Origin: JAFEBO01 sp044221315
GTDB taxonomy: Bacteria; Planctomycetota; Phycisphaerae; Phycisphaerales; UBA1924
Direction: 5' to 3'
NCBI GenBank assembly: GCA_044221315.1
Contig: JBGAPK010000002.1
Span: 62,001 to 126,000 of the forward strand
DNA: 64,000 nt
In this document: positions 1 to 7,736 of the stretch, in pieces
Layout of the letters: each line of letters begins with the position of its first letter
Position numbering within the stretch: the stretch's first letter is position 1
The notes under the pieces: model-generated
Databases searched by the model: none
What the model was told of the DNA's origin: nothing
Seen by the model: the letters and a program-made list of their open reading frames with translations, nothing else
Made by a program: the position numbers and the translations under genes

Positions 1-21
1 AATGCGAGCGCGGAGCATCAT
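1..21 (-). CDS. start of a gene running off the left edge
   Basis: Only the first six or seven codons are in the window (Met-Met-Leu-Arg-Ala-Arg). The call rests on a strong Shine-Dalgarno (GAGGAGG, about bases 26-32 read on the minus strand) five bases before an ATG at 21, or eight before an ATG at 18. It follows the stop codon of the upstream gene by 12 bases, so it is probably the third member of the same operon. It may be a further copy of the tandem secreted family, but nothing in six codons proves that. Confidence 0.5.
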
Positions 22-33
22 CAATACCTCCTC

Positions 34-1179
34 TTACTGCAAATTGACCAATACCAATACCAGTCCTTTGCCGTCCTCTAGACCGGTCATGGCCTTGCCG
101 ATGACGGCACCAGGCGCCCGTGATTCGTCGGCCACCTTCATCGCGTGGCCGGGGGTTTGGGACGTGGTTAGTCTGTCGCCGGGAGTGATTGCGGCGAAGG
201 AAGCATCGCACCAGACGTAGACGCGACCGGACATGGCGACGGGATGTTTTCCCGCGATCAGCGGATCGGTGTTGTCCTTGCCCATCACAACGCCGACGGA
301 GAGACCGTTTGCGCCGCTGATCGCGCCCGCCACCTTCTTGTCGTAGGGCGTCGTGCAGACCTTGAGCGTGCCGGGGTTCGCCGGGTCGATGCTGACGACC
401 ATGCCGGGGACCGGCGCGGGGGTAGAGTCGGACATGGCGACGTTGAATGGTTCGGCGACGTCGGCGCCGGTGATCTGAAGTACATGCACGGATGTGGTTC
501 CGTCCGTGCTCACCGAGAACAGCGTCGAGCCACCGGCCATAGAAAGGTCGGTTGTTTTCCGAACTTCGAATGTATTGTTAATCGTGCCGCCGTACATGTA
601 GATGACTGGGGAGGCAATTTCGTAGCCGCTAAAGAACCCGAACCCGACGCCACGATTCCACGCCGATCCGATCGCCTTGTAGAAATCCGCGCTCCTGCCA
701 GTTCCGTGGAAGTTCGGAATGTGCTCGACGTGCACGTTCGGGCTGTCAGACAGCCTCACGTTGTACGCGGCCAGGTTTGGATCCGGGCTTCCGGCAATCG
801 CTATGTGGTCCGAAGCCAGACTGGCCGCCGAGATTGCGAAGGGCACGCTTGTCACCAACGTTCGCGGCGAGAGGGCCGTGCCGTTCGCCGCGATCTCCAT
901 GTATCGAGTGCTGTCGCTAAAGATCGTCGCATCGACGGGCGATACGGGCACGCTCACGATCCCATTCTGCACGGGCACGTTGCTCAGCGTGATCGTCGCT
1001 CCGACCTGTGTGCCACCGGTCAGAGCATCGAAGAACTTCACGGTCAGGTTCGCCGTGGGGCCGGTGATCCCATCGAGTTTTGCCTGAAGCGAGATGCTGT
1101 TTGTGCTCGTTGCCTGACCAAACGTGAAAGCAGAAGTCAATGCTGCGAGGGTCAATCCGACTGCCGTTCGTTGTTTCAT
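34..1179 (-). CDS. secreted protein, tandem paralogue A
   Basis: 381-residue protein of unknown function. The first about 21 residues form a signal peptide, so it is exported. It has three parts. An N-terminal region (about 25-130) carries the shared pattern QAKLDG, QVGATITL and SVPVSPVDA, ending in PRTLVTSVP. A central stretch (about 130-225) is unlike its neighbour. A C-terminal region (about 235-381) contains PGMVVSIDPANPG, VVMGKDNTDPL and MSGRVYVWCDA and is nearly identical to the next gene. The ATG at 1179 is preferred over the TTG at 1188 because the signal peptide begins there and a purine-rich GGAAG lies just before it. The gap to the upstream paralogue is 19 bases, so the two are co-transcribed. 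I do not recognise the family; the layout resembles a surface or fibre-like protein with an exchangeable middle. Confidence 0.85.
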   Translation of the reverse strand: MKQRTAVGLTLAALTSAFTFGQATSTNSISLQAKLDGITGPTANLTVKFFDALTGGTQVGATITLSNVPVQNGIVSVPVSPVDATIFSDSTRYMEIAANGTALSPRTLVTSVPFAISAASLASDHIAIAGSPDPNLAAYNVRLSDSPNVHVEHIPNFHGTGRSADFYKAIGSAWNRGVGFGFFSGYEIASPVIYMYGGTINNTFEVRKTTDLSMAGGSTLFSVSTDGTTSVHVLQITGADVAEPFNVAMSDSTPAPVPGMVVSIDPANPGTLKVCTTPYDKKVAGAISGANGLSVGVVMGKDNTDPLIAGKHPVAMSGRVYVWCDASFAAITPGDRLTTSQTPGHAMKVADESRAPGAVIGKAMTGLEDGKGLVLVLVNLQ

Positions 1180-1198
1180 GTCTTCCAACTCCAGTTGA

Positions 1199-2377
1199 CT
1201 ACTGCAGGTTGACCAAGACGAGCACCAGACCTTTGCCTTCCTTGAGCTCCGTCATCGCCTTTCCTATCACTGCCCCACCCGCGCGAGGCTCATCGCCAAC
1301 CCTCATCGCGTGCCCCGGAGTTGAACTCGTCGTGAGCCGGTCGCCCGGCTGGATCGCGCCGAACGTTGCATCGCAGTAGACGTAGACGCGGCCGGACATG
1401 GCGACGGGGTGTTCGCCCGTGATCAGCGGATCGGTGTTGTCCTTGCCCATGACAACGCCGACTGAGAGTCCACCCGCTCCGCTGATCGCGCCGGCAACTC
1501 GCTTGTCGTACGGCGTGGACGAAATGTGTAGTTTGCCAGGATTGGCCGCATCGATGCTCACGACCATGCCGGGAGTTGGATGGGACGCCGGTTCAGAATC
1601 GGCAACGACAAAGCGCTCAGCGACATCGGCACCGCGAATGGTGAGCACGCTTGCGGACGCCGCACCACCAACATAGAGATTGCCGTTGGTGGCGACATTT
1701 CCGGATTGATCGACGATGAACCGATCCTGGCCGGCGTAGTAGCATTTTAAAAGGTGAAAATCGCCGCCACCGTTCTTCTTAATTAGCTGAACCCCTGAAT
1801 CACCCAGCCCCACATCGCCGAATTCGAATCGTGCGACATAGTCGTGGTCGTTCCCCGAAGCAAAGTTGGTGTACGTGCGTAGCCATGGCTTCGCGCTGGT
1901 ATCCAATGCGCCACCGAACGCCGGGTCGGGACCAATCCCGAGGCCGCGGTTGACCTCGATCCGCCTTTCCCCGAAATCGAGCCGGAAGACGCCCTGTACA
2001 TCGCCACCCGCTTGGGCACGGGCGGCATAAGGAACACTGGTCACGAGTGTTCGCGGCACCAATTCTGCTCCGCCGTTGATGGAGACGCCCATAAAGCGAG
2101 TCGTGCCATCGAAGATGGCAGCGTCTACGGGTGACACCGGCACGCTGGCGACGCCATTGACTACAGCCACAGAGTCGAGCGTGATGGTGGAGCCCACCTG
2201 GTTGCCGCCTACGGCGGCGTCATAAAATCTGACTATCAGACTTACGGTCGGGGCCGCTACTCCTTCCAACTTTGCCTGGAATGCGATGCTGTTCGCGCTT
2301 GTGGGCTGCCCGTAGGCCGTGGCCCACATGGTCAAGAGCGCCATTCCCATACCGATCGTCACACGCGGGTGAGTCAT
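1199..2377 (-). CDS. secreted protein, tandem paralogue B
   Basis: 392-residue exported protein, clearly homologous to the gene downstream. It has a signal peptide (about residues 1-23, ending TAYG), the same N-terminal module (QAKLEG, QVGSTITL, SVPVSPVDA, PRTLVTSVP) and the same C-terminal module (PGMVVSIDAANPG, VVMGKDNTDPL, MSGRVYVYCDA, GKGLVLVLVNLQ at the very end). The middle section (about 130-235) does not align with the paralogue. The start at 2377 has AAGGAG nine bases upstream; the open frame continues to 2536, but that extension has no signal peptide. This is the first gene of a probable operon of at least three. Function unknown. Confidence 0.87.
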   Translation of the reverse strand: MTHPRVTIGMGMALLTMWATAYGQPTSANSIAFQAKLEGVAAPTVSLIVRFYDAAVGGNQVGSTITLDSVAVVNGVASVPVSPVDAAIFDGTTRFMGVSINGGAELVPRTLVTSVPYAARAQAGGDVQGVFRLDFGERRIEVNRGLGIGPDPAFGGALDTSAKPWLRTYTNFASGNDHDYVARFEFGDVGLGDSGVQLIKKNGGGDFHLLKCYYAGQDRFIVDQSGNVATNGNLYVGGAASASVLTIRGADVAERFVVADSEPASHPTPGMVVSIDAANPGKLHISSTPYDKRVAGAISGAGGLSVGVVMGKDNTDPLITGEHPVAMSGRVYVYCDATFGAIQPGDRLTTSSTPGHAMRVGDEPRAGGAVIGKAMTELKEGKGLVLVLVNLQ

Positions 2378-2474
2378 CGAACCAACTCCTTGCCTTTCGG
2401 TGGTGAGCAGCCCGTGAAGGGTGCGGCGGCCCTTTTCGATTCGGAGAATTCGCTCATCACAACCCCATTTGATC

Positions 2475-3002
2475 TCAGGAACAAACCAACCGGTCGTACG
2501 CGACCACAAAGATTGAGAAATCTTGATCGTCGACAAGCGAGTCGGCGTTAAGGTCGCAGACCGGTGACGCCGGCGGAATCACCAGCGCGTCATATGCGAC
2601 CACGAAAATCTGAAAGTCCGCGTCATCGACTAAGGTGTCGAAATTGAAATCGCCTGGGCATTGGGCCGCGGCGGGCCAGAATCCGATCGCGACCTTGATG
2701 TTGGCGCTCATCGCGGGAGACGAAACCAGCGGCTGACCCAGCGTCATCGACATCCGAATGTTCCCGGAGGCTGCCTGCGAAGTTGCGCCCGACGACAAGC
2801 AGATCAACGGAGCGGCGACGCTCGTTTGCGATAGCGTCGTTACTACCGGGAATGCGGCGCAGAGCGCGGTAATTGCGGAAATCCGCAACCCCCGGCAGGG
2901 GGTTGAAATGGACGGTTTACGAACCGCACCCGGTCCCATCGAGTTCCCGAAGACGCAGTGCCGTTCAGTTCGCGCCTGCTCTTGGTCCGTGCCACTCGCC
3001 AT
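2475..3002 (-). CDS. small secreted protein with C-terminal dockerin-like EF-hand pair
   Basis: 175 residues. A hydrophobic stretch at about 40-64 (AITALCAAFPVV) looks like a signal peptide with a long N-region. The C-terminal about 62 residues hold two calcium-loop motifs of the form D-x-N-x-D-x-L-V-D-D-x-D-F. Each is followed by IFVVAYD, framed by Cys at the start of each repeat, and the protein ends in L-V-C-S. This matches type I dockerin-like modules on many Phycisphaerae exported proteins. The ATG at 3002 has GGGAGGATCGGCC in front, a good ribosome site; a later ATG at 2939 would shorten the N-region but lacks one. The body is short (about 45 residues, with SGATSQAASGNIRMS), so the protein may be little more than an anchor with a small passenger. 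Function unknown. Confidence 0.75.
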   Translation of the reverse strand: MASGTDQEQARTERHCVFGNSMGPGAVRKPSISTPCRGLRISAITALCAAFPVVTTLSQTSVAAPLICLSSGATSQAASGNIRMSMTLGQPLVSSPAMSANIKVAIGFWPAAAQCPGDFNFDTLVDDADFQIFVVAYDALVIPPASPVCDLNADSLVDDQDFSIFVVAYDRLVCS

Positions 3003-3198
3003 TGGCCGATCCTCCCATCCCACTTGTGGCCCGACGCCACAGATATTTCGGAACGCCAAATCCAATTCCGATCCCGAACGCTTTGCCGTAGGTACATACA
3101 AACACCCTCGTGACTTCCCGCATGGGTTTCTCCACATTTCGCACGCTTCAAAGACACTGACCAAAAAAAATGGATTCCCCGGTGGGCGGCTTGTTCGG

Positions 3199-3204
3199 TA
3201 AACT
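3199..3204 (+). promoter_or_regulatory. TANNNT -10 element, leaderless sigma gene
   Basis: TAAACT lies eight bases before the GTG at 3213, and no Shine-Dalgarno is present. The geometry predicts a transcript starting at or next to the start codon. It also supports GTG 3213 over the internal GTG 3291. Confidence 0.5.
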
Positions 3205-3212
3205 CCTCTTGC

Positions 3213-3905
3213 GTGGACAGTCCCCCACCAATCCCCGACCAACCCAGCGCCGCGGGCGACCATGGTGCGGCTCGCGGGCCTGAGGGGAGCGTGACCAGTC
3301 TTGTCAACCGCATCGGGGCGGGGGAACTTGCTTCGCATGATGCGATGGTGCCGGCGGTGTATGAGGTGCTCAAGCAGATTGCGCGGCAGCGGACGGCGGA
3401 CAGCAACCTGGGGTGGCGGCCGACGGAGCTGGTGCACGAGGCGTTTTTGAAGTTGTTTGGGAGCGGGCCGGTGGCCTTTGACAGCCGGGCGCATTTCTAT
3501 GGATCGGCGGCGCGGGCGATGCAGCAGTTGCTGATCAACACGGCGCGGTCGGCGCATCATCGGTACACGGTGGAGTTGCCGCGGGCGGAGGAATTGCCGG
3601 AGACGCAGGGCCTGGCGAAGGACGGGGCGCGGGGTGCCCCGAAAGAGGTCGCGGGGGCGGGTGATGCGGGCGTGCCGCGGCTGGATCGGTCGGGGACGCT
3701 GGATGTGTCGCTGGTGGCGAGCGCGATCGAGGAACTGGCGGAGCAGGACGGGGCGCTGGCGGAACTGGCGCGGCTGCGGATCTTCGCGGGGCTTTCGACG
3801 ATCGAGGTGGCGCGGACGCTGAATATTTCGGAGCACCGGGCGGAGCGGGAGTGGACGCTGGCGAAGGCGTGGATCTCGCGGAAGGTGCGGGCGGGCGGTG
3901 GGTGA
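3213..3905 (+). CDS. ECF sigma factor (planctomycete Sigma70_ECF/X6 type)
   Basis: 230-residue extracytoplasmic-function sigma factor that directs RNA polymerase to a regulon. Region 2 (about residues 27-110) shows VTSLVNRIGAGE, WRPTELVHEAFLKLF and the SRAHFYGSAARAMQQLL pattern typical of this subgroup. Region 4 (about 165-225) has a helix-turn-helix around LSTIEVARTLNISEHRAERE. Between them is a Gly/Ala-rich linker. Family members often start near the VTSLV segment, so GTG 3291 is an alternative start giving 204 residues. GTG 3213 is kept because a TANNNT box sits eight bases upstream. Its stop overlaps the ATG of the kinase gene by one base (TGATG), so translation is coupled. In planctomycetes such sigma/kinase pairs are common, and the kinase probably controls this sigma factor by phosphorylation (inference). 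Confidence 0.93.
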   Translation: MDSPPPIPDQPSAAGDHGAARGPEGSVTSLVNRIGAGELASHDAMVPAVYEVLKQIARQRTADSNLGWRPTELVHEAFLKLFGSGPVAFDSRAHFYGSAARAMQQLLINTARSAHHRYTVELPRAEELPETQGLAKDGARGAPKEVAGAGDAGVPRLDRSGTLDVSLVASAIEELAEQDGALAELARLRIFAGLSTIEVARTLNISEHRAEREWTLAKAWISRKVRAGGG

Positions 3906-6250
3906 TGGATGCGAGCCGGTGGGCGAGATTGAAAGAGGTGTACGGCGCGGCGCTCGATCGGGCGGGCGCGGAGCGGCTGTCGTACGTTGATCGGGAATGC
4001 GCCGGGGATGAGGACCTGCGGGTGGAGGTGCGGGCGCTCTTGCAGGTCGAGGGAGATACGGCGCTCGAGGCGCCGGCGTGGAAGGTGATCGCCGGGGCGG
4101 AAGATGAGGATGAGCCGGCGTTGCTTGCTCCGGGAGCGCGGCTTGGGCGGTATGAGATCGTGCGGCTGATCGGGCGCGGCGGGATGGGGGAGGTGTACGA
4201 GGCGCGGCAGGAGAGCCCGAGGCGGCGGGTGGCGATCAAGGTTGTGGGATCGTGGGGATATTCGGCGCGTGCGGCGCGGAGGCTCGAGAACGAGGCGGCG
4301 ATGCTGGCGCGGCTGGATCATCCGAATATTGCGGGGGTGATCGAATTGGCGTTTGCGGAGATTGCGGGGGTCGGGCGCCGGGCGTATGTGGTGATGGAGT
4401 ATGTCGAGGGCGTGGCGCTCACGGAGGCGACCAGGGGGAAGAGCGCTCGCGAGAAGTTGAGGCTGTTTGTGCAGGTGTGCGCGGCGGTGGAGCATGCGCA
4501 CCAGCGCGGGGTGCTGCATCGGGATCTGAAGCCGTCGAACATTCTGGTGGATGCGACGGGGCGGGTGCGGGTGGTCGATTTCGGGATTGCACGCGAGGTG
4601 CCTGGTGAGGACGGCGGTGCGAGTGCTGTGCGCACGCTGGCGACGGCGGGCGGCGGGATCGTGCCGGGGACGATGGCGTATATGAGCCCGGAGCAGGCGT
4701 CGGGGGATTCGAGGCGCGTGGATACGAGGTCGGATGTTTTTGGGCTGGGCGTGGTGTTGTTTGAGGTGCTGGCGGGGAGATTGCCGCGGGATGCGCGGAT
4801 GATGTCGATGCTGGAACTGTTGCGGTCGATCGCGGAGGAGGAGGCGCCGGGGCTGTCGCGGTTTGAGCCGGGGATGAGGGGCGATCTTGAGTTGATCGTT
4901 CGGACGGCGATGGCGCGTGAGCCGGGGCGGCGGTATCAGTCGGTTTCGATGCTGCGGGAGGATGTGGAGCGATTTCTTGAACACAAGCCTCTGGCGATCC
5001 GCGCGCCGGGACTGGTGTACACGGTCGGGAAGATGATCCGGAGACACCGCGTGGCGTCGGGGGCGTTGGGCATGGGTCTTGGCGCGCTGGTGATCGGGCT
5101 TGTGGTCGGGGCGGTGCAGTACCGCAAGGCGCACCTTGCCGAGGCCCTGGCCAAGGAGCGGCTGGCGGAGACACGAAAACTGGCGACGGAATTGGTGACG
5201 GACCTTTATGACAAACTGGAAGACTTTGAAGGGGTCACCGACGTGAGGGTCTATCTCGCGCGCGAGGCCGCGTCGCGACTGGAAAAGATGCTGGAGATCG
5301 AGTCGGACGATCCGGCGGTGCTGTGGGATCTCTCGACGGCGTGCCTGAGGCTGTCCCAGAACACGGGGCACCCGGGCTCGGCGAACCTCGGAGAAGTCGA
5401 AACGGCCCGGCGGCTGGCGACGCGGGCGTACGAACTGCGTGAGCGCGTGCTGGCGACGGCGCCTGGGGATCGGGATTTGCGTCGCGGGGTCGCGGCGGCC
5501 GCGGTCAGCGCGGCGATGATCTGCGGGGACCCGGCGCGGCGGAAGGCGCTGATGGAGCGTGCGCTCGGGCTGAACGCGGCGACGCTGAGCGCGAACCCGG
5601 GCGATGAGCACGTCGCGGCGGACCTTTCGTACGGGTGGCTGGTCGAAGGCGAGCGGCGTGGCGAGACGGGAGAGGATGCGGAGGAGGCCTTTGTGCGCGC
5701 GGAGGAGTTCGCGGCACCGATGGCCGCGAAGTATCCGGAAGATCACCACTGGCGGGGCACGTGGGGAATTACCTTCAGCGCGCACGCGCAGTGGCTCGGC
5801 CTGCACGATCCGGATGAGGCGGCGCAGATATTCCGCAAGGCGCGCGAGATCCTGGCTCCGCAGGCGGCTAAGCACCCGGAGGATTACTCGATGACGCGCC
5901 ACATGGCCAAGGCGGACAGCGCCGAGGCGGAATGGCTGGCGCGGCACGGCCGGATGGAAGAGGCGATTGCGCTCGCTGACAGGGTCGTGGCGGGCTTGCG
6001 TGAGCGATGGATGAAAGACCGGAAGAACTCGTTCATCCGCGGCGACCTTGCGGCGGCGCTGGAGAGTGCCGCGCGGGTGCGGCAGAGCGGCGCCGGAGAA
6101 GGGTCGCCGCGGATTGGCGATGGGCGCGAGCAGGCGAGAGAGGCGAAAGAACTGCTGCTCATGGACCGCCCGCCGGGCGCGCTGTCGATGGACGAGCAGA
6201 AGCGGATCGGGCGGATCGATCGGATGCTGGGAGAGGTCGGCGGCCGCTGA
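3905..6250 (+). CDS. membrane Ser/Thr protein kinase with C-terminal repeat region
   Basis: 781 residues. An N-terminal segment (1-75) of the kind found in planctomycete kinases paired with ECF sigmas precedes a complete Hanks kinase domain (about 82-365). That domain has a glycine loop GRGGMGEVYEA (90-100), AIK lysine about 112, catalytic HRDLKPSN with Asp about 207, DFG at 225-227 and MSPEQ. A single transmembrane helix lies at about 383-403. The roughly 375-residue outer portion is helical and TPR-like (paired Ala-rich helices such as AETRKLATELVTDLYDKLEDF), so it is probably a periplasmic sensing or protein-binding region. All catalytic residues are present, so it should be active. The start overlaps the sigma factor stop. 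The likely role is to sense an envelope signal and act on the adjacent ECF sigma; that pairing is inferred from context. Confidence 0.95.
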   Translation: MDASRWARLKEVYGAALDRAGAERLSYVDRECAGDEDLRVEVRALLQVEGDTALEAPAWKVIAGAEDEDEPALLAPGARLGRYEIVRLIGRGGMGEVYEARQESPRRRVAIKVVGSWGYSARAARRLENEAAMLARLDHPNIAGVIELAFAEIAGVGRRAYVVMEYVEGVALTEATRGKSAREKLRLFVQVCAAVEHAHQRGVLHRDLKPSNILVDATGRVRVVDFGIAREVPGEDGGASAVRTLATAGGGIVPGTMAYMSPEQASGDSRRVDTRSDVFGLGVVLFEVLAGRLPRDARMMSMLELLRSIAEEEAPGLSRFEPGMRGDLELIVRTAMAREPGRRYQSVSMLREDVERFLEHKPLAIRAPGLVYTVGKMIRRHRVASGALGMGLGALVIGLVVGAVQYRKAHLAEALAKERLAETRKLATELVTDLYDKLEDFEGVTDVRVYLAREAASRLEKMLEIESDDPAVLWDLSTACLRLSQNTGHPGSANLGEVETARRLATRAYELRERVLATAPGDRDLRRGVAAAAVSAAMICGDPARRKALMERALGLNAATLSANPGDEHVAADLSYGWLVEGERRGETGEDAEEAFVRAEEFAAPMAAKYPEDHHWRGTWGITFSAHAQWLGLHDPDEAAQIFRKAREILAPQAAKHPEDYSMTRHMAKADSAEAEWLARHGRMEEAIALADRVVAGLRERWMKDRKNSFIRGDLAAALESAARVRQSGAGEGSPRIGDGREQAREAKELLLMDRPPGALSMDEQKRIGRIDRMLGEVGGR

Positions 6251-6585
6251 AAGGCTGCTGGATGGGGCTTGAAAGCAAAGTCTTGCGATTGAGACAAATC
6301 GGTGCGGGAGTTGCGGGGCTCGGGTGTATGTAACTGTGGGGCGGGAGGGGCGGGGAGCGGGAGCGCGGGCTTCACCGACGGGCGACGCACACGGGCGGGC
6401 TTTGGGATTGGGGCGTTTGTTTGACGTTGGAAGGGCGCACCCGCCCCCGTTCCGCTTCCAGAAACCGATGAGCACCGATTCCGAACAACCCGTTCGCGGC
6501 GTTGTGCTCTGCGTACGGCGATCGGAGCGATTGTCTTTTGACACACGGAACGGGGCCATCGTTGATTGTGCGGGGCGCGGGGGCG
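6251..6585 (+). other. intergenic region with a probable promoter
   Basis: 335 bases with no convincing gene. The clearest signal is TTGACA at 6538-6543 with a weak -10 (TTGATT, 6562-6567, 18-base spacing), which would start transcription near 6574. That placement argues for the downstream protease starting at GTG 6586 rather than at the more upstream TTG 6502 or GTG 6568. Confidence 0.4.
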
Positions 6586-7473
6586 GTGCTGCGCTTTCCG
6601 GTGACGCGGATCGTGATCGCGACGGTCTTTGTGATGGGGCTCATGCTGGGGGCGCAGTGGCTGGCGCGATCGGTGCAGTTGAATTCGCGGGATGCGTTCA
6701 CCTTGGCGACGGGGCCGGCGCATGCGGTCGGGGCGATGTTTGTGACCCTTGCCGCATGCCTTGGGTATGCGGTCTTTGTGCGATTGTTTGAAAAGAGGGA
6801 TGCGGAGGAGATTTCGCCGCGGAAGTTGCCGGCGTGGACGGGGGCAGGGATTGCGCTGGGAGTCGGCCTGGTCTCGGCGAGCATCGGGATTCTGTGGATG
6901 CTTGGCGTGTACCGCGTGGAAGCGGTGGAGCCTTCGTCGGCGTGGGGCGCGATCATCGCGCGCGGGGCGATCAGCGCGATGGTCACGGGAGTATTCGAAG
7001 AGATTCTGATGCGTGCGATCATCTTCCGGATTGTGGAGAGGTCGCTCGGATCGTGGCCGGCGCTGGCGATCTCGGCGTTGCTGTTCGGGCTGGCGCACGC
7101 CGGAAACCCGAACGCGACGATTGGGACGTCGGTCGGGCTGAGCATCCAGGCGGGGATCCTGCTGGGAGCGGCGTACATGATCGCGGGGAACCTGTGGCTG
7201 GCGATCGGGCTGCACGCGGGTTGGAATTTCATGCAGCAGGCGATCTTCGGCGGGGCGCTCAGCGGCGGCGAGGTGCACGCGATCTTGACGGCGGATTTCG
7301 TCGGCCCGGCGTGGCTGGCGGGTGGTGGGTTTGGAGTCGAGGGGTCGGTGGTCGCGACGCTGGTGTGTTTGTGCGCGTCGGCCATGATGCTGCGGCGGTG
7401 CGTGAAGTTGGGAAAGGTGAAGCAGGGGTTCTGGAAGCGGGAAGAGTCGAGCGGCCGGGTCGCGATAGCTTAA
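6586..7473 (+). CDS. CPBP-family intramembrane metalloprotease
   Basis: 295-residue polytopic membrane protein of the CPBP/CAAX-protease (Abi) family, related to Rce1. Counted from GTG 6586, the glutamate pair E138-E139 with R143 (EEILMR) forms motif 1. FGLAHAGN places H171 in motif 2, and HAGWNF gives H210 and N214 in motif 4. These are the expected glutamate-activated hydrolase residues. At least six hydrophobic segments are visible (for example TRIVIATVFVMGLMLGA and AGIALGVGLVSASIGILW). The start is uncertain: in-frame TTG 6502 and GTG 6568 lie upstream, but 6586 matches the first membrane helix and the predicted transcription start. The substrate is unknown; bacterial members process bacteriocins or peptides or act in regulated proteolysis. 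Confidence 0.88.
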   Translation: MLRFPVTRIVIATVFVMGLMLGAQWLARSVQLNSRDAFTLATGPAHAVGAMFVTLAACLGYAVFVRLFEKRDAEEISPRKLPAWTGAGIALGVGLVSASIGILWMLGVYRVEAVEPSSAWGAIIARGAISAMVTGVFEEILMRAIIFRIVERSLGSWPALAISALLFGLAHAGNPNATIGTSVGLSIQAGILLGAAYMIAGNLWLAIGLHAGWNFMQQAIFGGALSGGEVHAILTADFVGPAWLAGGGFGVEGSVVATLVCLCASAMMLRRCVKLGKVKQGFWKREESSGRVAIA

Positions 7474-7593
7474 GAGACCCCGCACGAAACGCCCTTCCGC
7501 TCCACTGTGAACGGGGAGTGAAACTCGTCGGATTATCAGCCTCGCCAGAGCAGTTACCGGAAACCCAGTCTCATCCAGCAGCGTAACGGGCGG

Positions 7594-7623
7594 ACCCTCT
7601 CCGAATTGGGAGGGTTTGTTCTT
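7594..7623 (+). terminator. intrinsic terminator after the CPBP protease gene
   Basis: The arms ACCCTCTCC and GGGAGGGT pair with one bulge around a GAATT loop, followed by a T-rich tail (TTTGTTCTTGTT). It lies about 120 bases beyond the protease stop, in the direction of that gene. Confidence 0.6.
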
Positions 7624-7650
7624 GTTGGGGTTTGCCGGTCGTGTTAGCAT
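7622..7650 (+). promoter_or_regulatory. probable sigma-70-type promoter for the di-haem peroxidase gene
   Basis: TTGTTG (7622-7627) and TAGCAT (7645-7650) are separated by 17 bases, directly after the preceding terminator. Transcription would begin near 7657, which excludes the upstream open-frame start at 7632 and fits the ATG at 7737. Confidence 0.4.
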
Positions 7651-7736
7651 TTCTCTGCAATCAGGAGCCTTCGGCTGTCCGGTCGGACCGGTGCCGCACA
7701 CGGTTCCGTGACACCCGCATTCCGGAGCCTGGCTTC

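Noticed and set aside
3003..3836. Upstream extension of the small dockerin protein frame into the sigma gene
   Set aside because: Basic, repetitive translation with no signal peptide; the ribosome site at 3002 marks the real start.
3557..6559. 1000-codon open frame antisense to the Ser/Thr kinase
   Set aside because: Arg/Pro-rich translation with no domain; an artefact of GC-rich codon bias opposite a clear kinase gene.
7474..7593. Possible structured RNA before the terminator at 7594
   Set aside because: Only a five-base stem (GTTAC/GTAAC) is visible, with no match to a riboswitch or small RNA core I recognise.
7632..7736. Earlier ATG for the di-haem peroxidase
   Set aside because: It overlaps a promoter-like pair at 7622-7650, and the signal peptide fits the ATG at 7737.
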